64,000 bases of DNA from Bradyrhizobium icense. Lineage in GTDB: Bacteria; Pseudomonadota; Alphaproteobacteria; Rhizobiales; Xanthobacteraceae. Made by a program: the position numbers and the translations under genes. Below are positions 52,873 through 62,099 of this stretch, one piece after another. Under the pieces are notes generated by a model. The model was not told where the DNA came from and ran no database searches. It was given only the letters and a program-made list of their open reading frames with translations. Each line of letters begins with the position of its first letter. The stretch's first letter is position 1. The stretch is from positions 4,216,001 through 4,280,000 of the forward strand of contig NZ_CP016428.1 of NCBI RefSeq assembly GCF_001693385.1. Direction: 5' to 3'.

Positions 52873-53482
52873 CGACGATCCCGGCACGGATCGCAAAGCG
52901 CACCAGTTCGGAAAGGTTACCGGCCTGCATCTTGGTCATGACATTCGCCCGATAGACCTCCACCGTGCGCGGGCTGATATCGTATTCCCGGGCGATTGCC
53001 TTGTTCGATTGCCCCGTCACCAACCCCTGCATGACCTGGCGTTCACGCTGGGTAAGGCTGGCGACGCGGGCAGCCATATCGGCCGACAATGACTCGCTTT
53101 TCGACCCGCTTTCGCTCTCCGCAAGCGCGGTCTCGACCATGCCGATCAGCCGGTCGTCCTCGAATGGCTTCTCGAGAAAATCGAGGGCGCCGAGCTTCAT
53201 CGCTTCGACGGCGAGGGGGACGTCGCCATGGCCGGTCATGACGATCACGGGAAGCTTGCGCGAGCCCGAATTCAGTTGACGCAGCAGCTCCATGCCATCG
53301 ATGCCCGGCATGCGCACATCCGTGACCACGCAGCCGGCCTCCAAGTTCGCAATCTCGTTCAGGAAAGCCTGCGCGGAATCGAAAAGGTGCACGCTGAAGC
53401 CGGCCGAACCCAGCAGGAAATCCAGCGAATCGCGCATCGCCGGATCGTCATCGATGACGTAAACTTTAGCGTTCTGCGGCAT
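52865..53482 (-). CDS. fixJ: Transcriptional regulator FixJ
   Basis: A 205-residue response regulator. The receiver has acidic residues D11-D13, phospho-acceptor D55 ([12 protein letters not shown]) and the lysine in FLEKPFED. A LuxR/NarL-type helix-turn-helix follows ([44 protein letters not shown], about 140-185). Phosphorylated FixJ turns on fixK. It overlaps fixL by 17 bp. Confidence 0.95.
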   Translation of the reverse strand: MPQNAKVYVIDDDPAMRDSLDFLLGSAGFSVHLFDSAQAFLNEIANLEAGCVVTDVRMPGIDGMELLRQLNSGSRKLPVIVMTGHGDVPLAVEAMKLGALDFLEKPFEDDRLIGMVETALAESESGSKSESLSADMAARVASLTQRERQVMQGLVTGQSNKAIAREYDISPRTVEVYRANVMTKMQAGNLSELVRFAIRAGIVDD

Positions 53483-55007
53483 CGGTCATATCCTTGGCGT
53501 GCGCGGCGGGCAGCGTGAAGCGGAAGGTTGCGCCACCCGATCTGTTGGTTTCGGCCCACATCCGCCCGCCGTGGGTTTCGATGATGGTGCGGCTGATGGA
53601 AAGGCCGACGCCCATGCCGGTCTCCTTCGTCGTGAAAAATGGCTGGAAGAGGTGCTCAAGCGCATCGCCTGCAAAGCCGGTCCCGCTGTCCGAGACGGCA
53701 ATTTCGATCATATCGTCTACGGCCCTGGTGTTCGAGGCAATCAGCTCGCGATGCGTCGAGGCCGCCATCGCTTCCAATGCGTTGCGGAACAGGTTGACCA
53801 GGACCTGCTGAATCTGAACTCTGTCGGCAAGCACCAGGTCGCACGTCGGGTCCAGGTTGAAGCGCAGAAACACGCCCTGTTCCCGGGCGCCGGTGAGACC
53901 CAGCGCGCCAGCCTCCTCGATCATCTTTGAAAGGCTTTCGACGCGTTTCTCGGATGCCTCGCGCGCAACGAAATTGCGTAGTCGCCTGATGATGTCGCCG
54001 GCGCGGATCGCCTGCTCGGCGGCGCGATCCAGCGCCGCTTCGATCTTCGGCGCGTTGGCGTCGTTGCTGCCCGCCAACAGGCGGCGCGACCCTTTCATGT
54101 AGTTGCTGATAGCCGACAGCGGCTGATTGAGTTCGTGGGCCAGCGCGGAAGCCATTTCGCCCATCGCGCTCAGACGGGAGACGTGGACCAGTTCGGATTG
54201 CAACTCCTGCAACCGCGCCTGGGTCTGTTGCTGTTCGGTGAGATCGCGAACGAAGCCCGTAAAGAAGGGCTTCCCACCCGAATGCATCTCGCCGATGGTG
54301 AGATGCATGGGAAATGTTGTGCCGTCCTTGCGCATCCCTGTGACGATACGCCCGATGCCGATGATGCGCCGTTCGCCTGTCTTCAGGTAGCGCCTGATAT
54401 AGCCGTCGTGACGACTGCGATCCGGCTCCGGCATCAGTTCGCTGATGTTTTTCCCGATCGCCTCGGGTTCGCCGTAACCGAACTGGCGCTCGGCGGCGCT
54501 GGAGAAAAACTGCATGATGCCATGCTCGTCGATCACGATCATCGCATCGGGAATCGTATCCAGGATCGAGCGAAAGTGCCTCTCGCGCATCCTGACCGTA
54601 TCCTCGAGGCGCTTCTCTCGGTTGATATCGAGCATGATGCCGCTGAGCCGTGCAGGGGTGCCATCGGCGCCATGGATCGTCGTGCCAAGCATGCGCACCC
54701 AGTGGCCCTCGCCCGAATGCCGGTTCACGCGGTACTGAATGTCGAAACTGCAGCCGGTATCGATCGACTGTTGCACGGCTGTTGCCGTGCGATCGCGATC
54801 CTGCACATCGAGCAGGGAAAGAAAGAGATCGTAGTCGACAAGCGCGTCCGGATCGACGTCGAACAGCTTGCGCGTAGCGCTGGACCAGCTCAACTTCCGG
54901 GTCGACAACTCGAGATCCCAGGCGCCGACGCCCGATCCCTCGGTGCCGCTGCGCGCATGATGATCGAGTACCGCTTGATCTCGAAAGGGTCGGTCGGCGT
55001 CGAACAT
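53466..55007 (-). CDS. fixL: Oxygen-sensing heme histidine kinase FixL
   Basis: A 513-residue soluble sensor kinase. An N-terminal PAS domain (about 20-130) precedes the heme PAS domain (about 140-255). The proximal heme ligand is H200 (RSRHDGYI) and the oxygen-switch arginine is R220 (GIGRIVTG), both in the positions I recall for Bradyrhizobium FixL. The phospho-acceptor is H291 (ALAHELNQP), and the N, G1 and G2 boxes follow ([31 protein letters not shown]). Under oxygen the kinase is off; low oxygen activates it and it phosphorylates FixJ. Confidence 0.96.
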   Translation of the reverse strand: MFDADRPFRDQAVLDHHARSGTEGSGVGAWDLELSTRKLSWSSATRKLFDVDPDALVDYDLFLSLLDVQDRDRTATAVQQSIDTGCSFDIQYRVNRHSGEGHWVRMLGTTIHGADGTPARLSGIMLDINREKRLEDTVRMRERHFRSILDTIPDAMIVIDEHGIMQFFSSAAERQFGYGEPEAIGKNISELMPEPDRSRHDGYIRRYLKTGERRIIGIGRIVTGMRKDGTTFPMHLTIGEMHSGGKPFFTGFVRDLTEQQQTQARLQELQSELVHVSRLSAMGEMASALAHELNQPLSAISNYMKGSRRLLAGSNDANAPKIEAALDRAAEQAIRAGDIIRRLRNFVAREASEKRVESLSKMIEEAGALGLTGAREQGVFLRFNLDPTCDLVLADRVQIQQVLVNLFRNALEAMAASTHRELIASNTRAVDDMIEIAVSDSGTGFAGDALEHLFQPFFTTKETGMGVGLSISRTIIETHGGRMWAETNRSGGATFRFTLPAAHAKDMTDAAER

Positions 55008-55194
55008 GTTTCGCCTTCCAGGCTGCTCTTGCTTATCAGATATCTCATTCAGGCGAACGTGTGAAATAGCTGCGCGGCTCCAATTGTCATTCGGCTCTAT
55101 GTAATTGATATTCTAGATGATTTTGAGGAATCTCGGCACGGCATTGTGTCCCGAAAGAGATCGCTTGCGATTCTCCGCAAGAGGCGAGGCACCC

Positions 55195-55208
55195 TTGATC
55201 TAGGTCAG
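55195..55208 (+). promoter_or_regulatory. FNR/FixK-type box upstream of the stress operon
   Basis: TTGATCTAGGTCAG matches TTGAT-N4-ATCAA at eight of ten fixed positions. It is centred about 90 bp before the universal stress protein ATG at 55292. The right half is the weaker one. Confidence 0.55.
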
Positions 55209-55291
55209 GTTCGAACCGGGGCAGATCTCTAGAATTCAATCGATGGGCGAAACGCCTGGAAGGCAATTCATCCAAACGCGCGGAGCAGATT

Positions 55292-56122
55292 ATGGACTAC
55301 AAGACCATCATGGTCAGCTTGGGGCTGGACGGACCCAACCATGCCTGCCTCGCCGTAGCGGGAGATCTTGCCGAACGATTCGGGGCTCGGATCGTCGGCA
55401 TCGCCGCGTCGGACCTCAGGCCGCCAATGTATTTCGCCGAAGGCGGCTTTGCCCAGAAGCTCTTCGAAGAGGAGGCTGCCGCCATTCAAAGGCGGCTGTC
55501 GGAACTCGAGGGTGAGTTTCGAAGCGCCGTGAAGAGCCGTGCGAGATCCGTCGAGTGGCGTTCCGCCCGCGCGCTGCCGGTGCCTTACATACTTCAGCAG
55601 GCAAGGGCTACCGATATCCTCGTGGTCGGCGCGCTTGCCGATTCGATTGCGGTAGATCCCAGCGCCGCGGTGGATCCGAGCGACCTGGTGATGCAGGCCG
55701 GCCGACCGCTCATTGTGGTGCCTCCCGTGGTGCAATGGCTCGATTTGCGAAGCGTACTGGTCGCCTGGAAAGACGCGCGCGAAGCACGCCGGGCCGTATT
55801 CGACGCGCTGCCGATCCTGGCTGCGGCAAAGGAGGTCACGATTGTCGAAATCCCCGAACAGGCCGGCCAACGCGCTGATGCGATGTCGCGGGTTGCCGAT
55901 GTGGCCGCGTGGCTGCGCGGCCACGGCATCGTCGCGAACACGGTCGTCCCCGACAAAGCTTCCGGCGTCACTGAACAGATCGACAACATCGCCGCCAATG
56001 TTGGTGCAGGCGTCGTGATAGCCGGCGCCTACGGCCACTCGCGATTCCGCGAACGGGTGCTTAGTGGCGTGACGCGCCATCTTGCAACGGAATCGCGCCG
56101 CTGCGCGTTCCTGTCCCGCTAG
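55292..56122 (+). CDS. Universal stress protein, double domain
   Basis: A 276-residue protein with two UspA folds, at about 1-140 and 150-276. The C-terminal half ends with GAYGHSRFRERVLSGVTRHL, the nucleotide-binding Gly-rich loop of ATP-binding UspA proteins; the first half lacks it. Such proteins accumulate under oxygen limitation and other stress. GGAGCAGATT precedes the ATG, and an FNR/FixK-type box is upstream. It is followed after 25 bp by a CBS gene. Confidence 0.93.
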   Translation: MDYKTIMVSLGLDGPNHACLAVAGDLAERFGARIVGIAASDLRPPMYFAEGGFAQKLFEEEAAAIQRRLSELEGEFRSAVKSRARSVEWRSARALPVPYILQQARATDILVVGALADSIAVDPSAAVDPSDLVMQAGRPLIVVPPVVQWLDLRSVLVAWKDAREARRAVFDALPILAAAKEVTIVEIPEQAGQRADAMSRVADVAAWLRGHGIVANTVVPDKASGVTEQIDNIAANVGAGVVIAGAYGHSRFRERVLSGVTRHLATESRRCAFLSR

Positions 56123-56147
56123 GATGTACGAATGACGAGGAATCGCC

Positions 56148-56573
56148 GTGCATAGATTTCTTGAAGCAACCGCCGGTCAGTTCATGACGCCTGACGTAAA
56201 GACGGTGGAGCGTGAGACCACCATGCGAGAGTTGCAGAGAATGTTCGACGAGGATGATTTCAACTGCTATCCGGTCCGCGATGGCGACGACGTCGTCGGC
56301 GTCGTCAGCCAGTTCGACTTCTTGAAATGCTTCGCGTTCAATCCCGGCCGCATGGTGCCGGCCTATGACGATCTCTTGTCCAGGACGGTCAGCGACGTCA
56401 TGACGCCCACATTTATCTATGTCGATCCGGCGACCAAGTTGACGAGAGTACTTCAGCTGATCGTAGACCATCGGATGAAGAGTCTTCCGGTGCTGGATGT
56501 CGCGCAACGGCTGGTGGGAATTATTGCGCGCAAGGACATCATGCGCGCGTTGACCGAGACCGCGCGGAGGTAG
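56148..56573 (+). CDS. CBS-domain pair protein
   Basis: A 141-residue tandem CBS module (Bateman module), with repeats beginning QFMTPDVKTVERETTM and DVMTPTFIYVDPATKL. Such modules bind adenine nucleotides and report energy state. The start is a GTG preceded by GAGGAATC. Its end overlaps the 3' end of the convergent CBS gene by 35 bp. It is likely co-transcribed with the universal stress gene. Confidence 0.88.
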   Translation: MHRFLEATAGQFMTPDVKTVERETTMRELQRMFDEDDFNCYPVRDGDDVVGVVSQFDFLKCFAFNPGRMVPAYDDLLSRTVSDVMTPTFIYVDPATKLTRVLQLIVDHRMKSLPVLDVAQRLVGIIARKDIMRALTETARR

Positions 56574-57012
56574 GGGCGCGCTCTTCCTGCGGGAGGTGCC
56601 GGCGATTGGCGCGCGACACAATGCCGACGAGCTTGTCGTCCTTCATCACCGGCAGACGCTTGACGTCATTGGTCTCCATCGCAGTGACGATCTCTTCCAG
56701 CGTCGCGTCTTCGGTGATGGTGATCGGATCGCTGGTCATGACGTCCGACACCTTGCGGCCGTGCTCATGAACGTAATCGGTAGCAGTGTCACCCAACAGG
56801 AATTTGAGCCAGCGGCCGCGCTTGCGCTGCGTGCCGATCTCGTTGCGGCGAATGAAGTCGCCCTCCGAGACGATACCGACCAGTTTGCCGGCGGCATGGA
56901 TCACCGGAAGTCCGCTGACATGACGCCGCAGCATGGTATTGGCGGCCTCGAGGACGGTGCAGTCCGGTGCGATCGTGACGACGGATCGGGTCATAATCTG
57001 ATGGACACGCAT
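56539..57012 (-). CDS. CBS-domain pair protein with unusual tail
   Basis: A 157-residue protein with two CBS repeats: VHQIMTRSVVTIAPDCTVLEAANTM and VSDVMTSDPITITEDATLEEIVTAM, separated by a basic linker (TQRKRGRWLKFLLGD). The second repeat ends KLVGIVSRAN and then turns into a Ser/Arg/Pro-rich tail unlike the family, which often carries a BON domain here. The tail is antisense to the neighbouring CBS gene, so the original 3' end was probably lost. It is divergent from the alcohol dehydrogenase across an FNR/FixK box. Confidence 0.85.
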   Translation of the reverse strand: MRVHQIMTRSVVTIAPDCTVLEAANTMLRRHVSGLPVIHAAGKLVGIVSEGDFIRRNEIGTQRKRGRWLKFLLGDTATDYVHEHGRKVSDVMTSDPITITEDATLEEIVTAMETNDVKRLPVMKDDKLVGIVSRANRRHLPQEERAPTSARSRSTRA

Positions 57013-57112
57013 TCGGCGATCTTCTGTTCCATGCCGTCAAGAAATGGCAGAACGCCGCGGCTGGCGCTGCGCTGCCGACGTAGCCATGTTAGGAAGGTCC
57101 GCGCGGGTTCGA

Positions 57113-57126
57113 TTGACGAGGATCAA
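57113..57126. promoter_or_regulatory. FNR/FixK box between CBS and alcohol dehydrogenase genes
   Basis: TTGACGAGGATCAA matches TTGAT-N4-ATCAA at nine of ten positions. It lies 100-114 bp upstream of the minus-strand CBS start and 46-59 bp upstream of the dehydrogenase start, so it could serve either gene or both. Confidence 0.72.
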
Positions 57127-57171
57127 GCGTGACCCGTTCGCACCGGATAGGCTGGACACGCTTGCGCGAGG

Positions 57172-58167
57172 ATGTCGGACGAAATGCACGCCATGGTCCT
57201 GAAAGCGCCCGGCGCGCCACTGGAGTTTGAGCTGCGCGCGGATCCGGTACCCGGGCCCGGCGAAGTGCGCATCACGGTCGGTGCCTGCGGCGTATGCCGC
57301 ACCGATTTGCACGTCGTCGACGGAGAATTACCGAATATATCCTATCCGATCATACCGGGGCATGAGGTGGTTGGCCGAGTGGATGCGCTCGGTCCCGGTG
57401 TGACGTCTCTAAGGATCGGCGAAAGGGTCGGCGTTCCCTGGCTCGGTCATACCTGCGGCGAATGTCCCTATTGCCGGAGCGGTCGCGAAAACCTTTGCGA
57501 CCGCCCACTCTTCACCGGCTACACCCGCGATGGCGGCTTTGCCACGCATCTCGTCGCGGATGGCAGCTATTGCTTTCCACTCGGCGAGGCCGATGACGAC
57601 GTCGCTACCGCTCCTTTGCTATGCGCGGGTCTGATCGGCTGGCGCTCGCTGGTGATGGCGGGCGATGGAAAGCATCTCGGCATTTTCGGCTTTGGTGCAG
57701 CCGGCCATATCGTCGCGCAGGTGGCTCGCTGGCAGGGACGTTCGGTCTATGCATTCACCCGTTCGGGCGACGTCGCGGCGCAGCGCCTTGCGATATCGCT
57801 CGGCGCCGAATGGGCCGGCGGGTCGGAGGAACAGCCGCCGATGCCGCTCGACGCAGCTATCATCTACGCGCCGGTCGGCTCGCTCGTGCCATTGGCATTG
57901 CGTGCTGTGCGCAAAGGCGGGCGCGTAGTCTGCGCCGGCATTCACATGTCGGACATTCCTTCATTTCCTTACCATATGCTGTGGGAGGAGCGGCAGTTGC
58001 TTTCGGTTGCCAACCTGACGCGCGGCGACGGCGTCGCGTTTTTCAAGGTTGCGGCGCAAGCCGGCATCAGGACGCACACCAGCGTGTTTCCGTTGCGGCA
58101 AGCGAATGAAATCCTCTCGAAACTGCGCGCCGGGCAGATCACGGGCGCCGCGGTGCTGCAGCCATGA
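57172..58167 (+). CDS. Zinc-dependent alcohol dehydrogenase (AdhP-like)
   Basis: A 331-residue medium-chain dehydrogenase. Catalytic zinc ligands C42 and H64/E65 (CGVCRTD, GHEVVG) and structural zinc ligands C95, C98, C101 and C109 are present. A Rossmann loop reads IFGFGAAGHIVAQVA near 166-180. Its stop overlaps the kinase gene by ATGA. It is probably a fermentative or anaerobic dehydrogenase under the box at 57113. Confidence 0.9.
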   Translation: MSDEMHAMVLKAPGAPLEFELRADPVPGPGEVRITVGACGVCRTDLHVVDGELPNISYPIIPGHEVVGRVDALGPGVTSLRIGERVGVPWLGHTCGECPYCRSGRENLCDRPLFTGYTRDGGFATHLVADGSYCFPLGEADDDVATAPLLCAGLIGWRSLVMAGDGKHLGIFGFGAAGHIVAQVARWQGRSVYAFTRSGDVAAQRLAISLGAEWAGGSEEQPPMPLDAAIIYAPVGSLVPLALRAVRKGGRVVCAGIHMSDIPSFPYHMLWEERQLLSVANLTRGDGVAFFKVAAQAGIRTHTSVFPLRQANEILSKLRAGQITGAAVLQP

Positions 58168-59735
58168 CTGTGAGATCGCGCGCCGACACTGTCGTAGCCG
58201 AGGCTGAGAAGCAGCAGCACGTGCTCGATTTCCTCGATGGCTCCAGCTTCGGTGCGGCGGGGGGCGGCAAACGGATCGACACCCATGCCTCCATGGTGTT
58301 TCTCGGAGCCGATCGGGTATTGAAGATCAAGCGCGCCGTGCGCTTGCCGTTCCTCGATTATTCGACACTGGAGAAGCGCAAGCGTGCCTGCGAGGAGGAG
58401 CTGAAGGTCAACGCCGTCAACGCTCCCGAACTCTACCGGCGCGTTATTCCCATCACGCGCAATTCCGATGGCGGCCTTGAAATCGGCGGCTCGGGCACCG
58501 CGGTCGAGTGGGCAGTCGAAATGACGCGGTTCGACGAGAAGCAGTCGCTCGACCGCATTGCTGCATCGAAGACGATCGATCCACCGCTCGCGACGGCGGT
58601 GGCCGATGCGGTACTGCGATCCCACGACAGGGCACCGCGCGCCGGCGGCGAAAGCTGGCTTGCCTCCATTCTACCCATCATCGACCGCAATACCGCAAAG
58701 TTCAGAACCGTGCACGGACTTGATTCCGTTGCGATCGATCAACTCGATTCCGCCAGCCGCGGTTCTGCAACGACATTGCAGCCGCTGCTCAGACGGCGTG
58801 CCGGGCAGGGGTACGTGCGCCGTTGCCACGGCGATCTCCATCTTGCCAATATTGCATTGGTAGACGGCCGGCCGCTGCTGTTCGATGCCATCGAATTCGA
58901 TCCCGTCATCGCCACGACGGATGTCCTCTACGATTTTGCCTTTACCCTGATGGATATGATTCATTTCAATCAAGGCGCGGCGGCAAACGCGGCGTTCAAT
59001 CGCTATTTTGCGCAGGCGAGGGACGAAGATCTCGACGGCCTGCGCCTGCTGCCGCTGTTTCTCTCGGTGCGGGCAGCAATCCGTGCCCATGTATTGTTCG
59101 TGAAGAGCGAACATGGCGGAGAGAGCGACGCAGTGTGGCAAGAGGCCAAGCGTTACTTCGATCTGGCGAGACGTCTGATTACGCCCAAGCCGCCGATGCT
59201 GCTGGCAATCGGCGGACTGTCGGGGACGGGGAAGTCGGTGCTTGCACACGGGGTCGCGGGTCTGATCGAGCCTCCACCCGGCGCGGTCATCGTCCGCTCG
59301 GATGTCGTCCGCAAGCGCCTGCTTGGTACCAGCGAAACCACCGCCCTGCCGGAATCTGCCTATCAGTCCGCAACGACGGAGCGCGTATATGCCGCGCTTT
59401 CCAGCACTGCGCAGCGTGTGCTCACCCAAGGCTGTTCGGTCGTGCTCGATGCCGCCTATCTGCAGGAGGCGGAACGGACGGAAATCGAGAGTCTCGCGGC
59501 CGCGCACAGTGCCCGCTTCGTCGGCCTTTTTCTGACGACCGATCTCGCGACGCGGCTGGCGCGGATCGAGCAGCGCAAGGGCGATGCGTCCGACGCGACA
59601 CGGAGTGTCGCCCTGAAGCAGGAGACTTTCGCGATCGGTGCGATAGAATGGCATATGATCGATGCCTCGGGGACACCGGAACAGTCGCTGCGCGGCGCCC
59701 GCGTTTTCCTGCCTTTGCTGCCGGACGAGTCTTGA
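58164..59735 (+). CDS. Two-domain kinase: APH-like plus P-loop NTPase
   Basis: A 523-residue fusion. The first 330 residues are an aminoglycoside phosphotransferase-like kinase with the catalytic loop CHGDLHLANIAL (H222, D224) and the magnesium-binding DAIEFDP after it. The C-terminal part is a P-loop kinase with GGLSGTGKS at about 350-358 and a DAAYLQEAER lid region. It resembles the AAA/APH fusions found beside universal stress genes; the substrate is unknown. It is tied to the dehydrogenase by a 4-bp overlap and to the CHAD gene by a 2-bp gap. Confidence 0.88.
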   Translation: MTVRSRADTVVAEAEKQQHVLDFLDGSSFGAAGGGKRIDTHASMVFLGADRVLKIKRAVRLPFLDYSTLEKRKRACEEELKVNAVNAPELYRRVIPITRNSDGGLEIGGSGTAVEWAVEMTRFDEKQSLDRIAASKTIDPPLATAVADAVLRSHDRAPRAGGESWLASILPIIDRNTAKFRTVHGLDSVAIDQLDSASRGSATTLQPLLRRRAGQGYVRRCHGDLHLANIALVDGRPLLFDAIEFDPVIATTDVLYDFAFTLMDMIHFNQGAAANAAFNRYFAQARDEDLDGLRLLPLFLSVRAAIRAHVLFVKSEHGGESDAVWQEAKRYFDLARRLITPKPPMLLAIGGLSGTGKSVLAHGVAGLIEPPPGAVIVRSDVVRKRLLGTSETTALPESAYQSATTERVYAALSSTAQRVLTQGCSVVLDAAYLQEAERTEIESLAAAHSARFVGLFLTTDLATRLARIEQRKGDASDATRSVALKQETFAIGAIEWHMIDASGTPEQSLRGARVFLPLLPDES

Positions 59736-59737
59736 CG

Positions 59738-60637
59738 ATGAGAGGTCGCCCAACCCGAACGTCCGGCCTGCACAAGACCTCTGCGGCAGGCCTCGACTGT
59801 GCAACCGCATTCCAGACGATCGCGCTCGACTGCATCGCTTCTATCAAAGCCCACCACAGCAGCGCATGCGCCGGCGACGCCGAGGCGGTGCATCAGATCC
59901 GGGTCGCGATCACGCGGTTGCGCGCCGCCGTGGCGTTCTTCGCGCCGATCGTGGTCGATGCGGAATGGCTTCGGCTGAAGAAGGAGATCGCCTGGCTGAA
60001 TGGTCCGCTCGGCGCCGCGCGTGACAGCGATGTCGTTATGGAATATGCGCGCCGCAAGCGATACCGTGCTTGGGCTGACCGCATGGTAGGCGAGCAGCTC
60101 GATCAGCACCAGACCCGAGATCACCGCCACCTGGTTCGCTCCCTGCGCTCTGCCCGGACGCAACGTCTGGTCGCGGCCATCGCACGCTGGATCAGACAAG
60201 GAGCGTGGCTGGAGCGCTACAGACGGCGCAAGAACGCGGAGACTCTGCAATCCTATTGCATGCGCGAGCTCAACCGCTGGCACGAACGGCTGGTCCGCAA
60301 GGGGCGGCAGCTGAAGACTTTAGGCGCGTCGCGCCGCCACCGGCTGCGGATCAAGGTCAAACGCTTCCGCTACATGCTGGAGGCGCTGACGGAAATCGTC
60401 GCGCCGGATGGCCGCGGCGAATTGCATCACCTCCACAAGCCGGCAAAACGGCTGCAGCGCGCATTGGGCGACCTGCGCGACCTTAAGCGCTTCGCCGGCC
60501 TTGCCAACGGATCGCCACAGGCAGAGAATGGCAAACGAGGCAGGAAGCTTCCGCCGGGCTATCGCCCTCGAAAGGCAAAGCTGCTCGGCGCCGCCATCAC
60601 GGCTCATCGCGACCTCGAACACATCGGGGTCCGCTGA
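59738..60637 (+). CDS. CHAD-domain protein
   Basis: A 299-residue helical, strongly basic protein with the CHAD signatures: conserved histidine in AVHQIRVAITRLRAAV (near 50) and HRLRIKVKRFRYMLEAL (near 202). CHAD domains bind polyphosphate, and many localise to polyphosphate granules. The ATG at 59738 is two bases after the preceding stop; the same frame is open far upstream inside the kinase gene, but that is antisense-free read-through without a CHAD motif. Confidence 0.9.
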   Translation: MRGRPTRTSGLHKTSAAGLDCATAFQTIALDCIASIKAHHSSACAGDAEAVHQIRVAITRLRAAVAFFAPIVVDAEWLRLKKEIAWLNGPLGAARDSDVVMEYARRKRYRAWADRMVGEQLDQHQTRDHRHLVRSLRSARTQRLVAAIARWIRQGAWLERYRRRKNAETLQSYCMRELNRWHERLVRKGRQLKTLGASRRHRLRIKVKRFRYMLEALTEIVAPDGRGELHHLHKPAKRLQRALGDLRDLKRFAGLANGSPQAENGKRGRKLPPGYRPRKAKLLGAAITAHRDLEHIGVR

Positions 60638-60676
60638 CGTCGTCGTTCGCATGCGCTACCGCTCGGCATTTCGAGT

Positions 60677-60690
60677 TTGATGTGCGTCAA
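60677..60690 (+). promoter_or_regulatory. FNR/FixK box upstream of the second universal stress gene
   Basis: TTGATGTGCGTCAA matches TTGAT-N4-ATCAA at nine of ten positions. It is centred about 92 bp before the ATG at 60776, and is the best of the three boxes by symmetry. Confidence 0.75.
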
Positions 60691-60775
60691 CTTCGGCCAT
60701 CGGTCCGTCGGTTACCTTGCCGGCAGCAACCGGACGGGGGCCGCGCGCCCTCGCGAAATGTGCGGGAGAATGGCG

Positions 60776-61609
60776 ATGTTCAGGAACATTCTGGTTCATA
60801 TTCCCTCCGAGCGCCCCGTCAGGCCAGCGATCGACGCCGCTGTCGCCCTGACCATTGCGCGGCGGTCGCATCTCGATGCCGTAGCCATCGGCTACGAATC
60901 GATGGGCGCTGCCGGGATGATCGCGGAAGGCGGCGGCGCCGCCGTTGCCGCCGTGATGGGGGCTGAACAGGAGCGTGCCCAGGAGCGGGCAAATGCCGCG
61001 ATCGCCGTGTTCGAGATCGAGGCCAAACTCGCGAACATTGCCTATGGCACCCGGACCTTCACGGCGATTCCCGCCGAAGCCGGCCAGACCCTCGGGGCGC
61101 TTGCCCGCCTTTACGACATGACTGTCGTCCTGCAGCCGGACTCCACGAAGGCCAGCTACGACAATGAGATTCCGCAGCAGATTCTGTTTAATTCCGGCGG
61201 TCCGATGCTGATGGTTCCTTACATTCACAAGGGGCCGCTCGACGCCCATCATGTCGGAATCGCCTGGGACGGCAGCCGTCCCGCAGCCCGCGCGTTGCAC
61301 GATTCTATGCCGTTTCTGATGGGCGCAAAGGCCGTGACCGTGATCGCGATCAATGAGGAGGCGGGTGAAGCCTCCTCTGACCAACTCGCTGCGCATCTGG
61401 GGCGGCGCGGCATTGCGGCCCGGGTGCAGCGGCTGATCACGGACCACAGCAACGTTCAAGGCGCCATTCTGTCGGTCGCCGCCGAAAGCAATATTGGCCT
61501 CCTGGTGATGGGCGGCTACGGCCATTCGCGGCTGCAGGAGCGAATTCTGGGCGGTGTCACGCGCAGCATGTTCGAGTGCATGACGGTGCCGGTGCTGATG
61601 TCGCACTGA
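60776..61609 (+). CDS. Universal stress protein, double domain
   Basis: A 277-residue UspA-type protein. It starts MFRNILVHIPSERPVRPAIDAAVALTIA, and its C-terminal half ends LVMGGYGHSRLQERILGGVTRSMF, with the Gly-rich nucleotide loop. GGAG eight bases before the ATG at 60776 supports that start; an earlier in-frame TTG at 60677 lies inside the FixK box. It is a paralogue of the gene at 55292. Confidence 0.93.
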   Translation: MFRNILVHIPSERPVRPAIDAAVALTIARRSHLDAVAIGYESMGAAGMIAEGGGAAVAAVMGAEQERAQERANAAIAVFEIEAKLANIAYGTRTFTAIPAEAGQTLGALARLYDMTVVLQPDSTKASYDNEIPQQILFNSGGPMLMVPYIHKGPLDAHHVGIAWDGSRPAARALHDSMPFLMGAKAVTVIAINEEAGEASSDQLAAHLGRRGIAARVQRLITDHSNVQGAILSVAAESNIGLLVMGGYGHSRLQERILGGVTRSMFECMTVPVLMSH

Positions 61610-61718
61610 TCTTCTTGCCTTGGTCGCAGTCGCAATGACGCCAGTTTAACGCGGCTCAATGTTCGGTCCGACACCAGTCAATAGCATTTCGTCGGAAGTT
61701 CAGAAATCGGAGATTATC

Positions 61719-62087
61719 ATGTCAGAGCTGTCTGAGCGGGCTGCTTCCGGATCCTTTCCAGCAGCCGCAAATGCGGAAGCGGAAGCCACCAAACTGAACC
61801 AGGGCGCGCTGGAGTTCATGCTCGGTGCCCAGAGGATGATGTTCGAGGAAATGGTGTTTCTCGGCGACGAGATGCTGGAGCGAACACGGACCGAGATGCA
61901 CTTGTTCACGGAGTTCGTCGCGAAGATGGCGAGCGCGCATTCGGTACGGGACGTCAGGACGATGTGCCAGGAATGCGGCCAGCATCAGCTCGACTTCCTA
62001 CGCCGCGACTCCGAACGGCTGTTCAGGCACGGCGAGCGGATGATCGCGGCCACGTCGAATTTGATCAGTGGCCGCTCCCTGAACTGA
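61719..62087 (+). CDS. Phasin family protein
   Basis: A 122-residue, mostly helical protein of the phasin type: amphipathic helices such as LEFMLGAQRMMFEEMVFLGDEMLERTRTEMHLFTEFVAKMAS, then CQECGQHQLDFLRRDSERLF. Phasins coat polyhydroxybutyrate granules. GGAG upstream of the ATG at 61719 and the PHB synthase gene 12 bp downstream support the assignment. It follows the second universal stress gene. Confidence 0.86.
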   Translation: MSELSERAASGSFPAAANAEAEATKLNQGALEFMLGAQRMMFEEMVFLGDEMLERTRTEMHLFTEFVAKMASAHSVRDVRTMCQECGQHQLDFLRRDSERLFRHGERMIAATSNLISGRSLN

Positions 62088-62099
62088 TTGGCCAGCAGC

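Noticed and set aside
58823..59737. Open plus-strand frame extending the CHAD gene upstream
   Set aside because: It runs inside the kinase gene in another frame with no domain; the ATG at 59738 directly follows the kinase stop and begins the CHAD protein.
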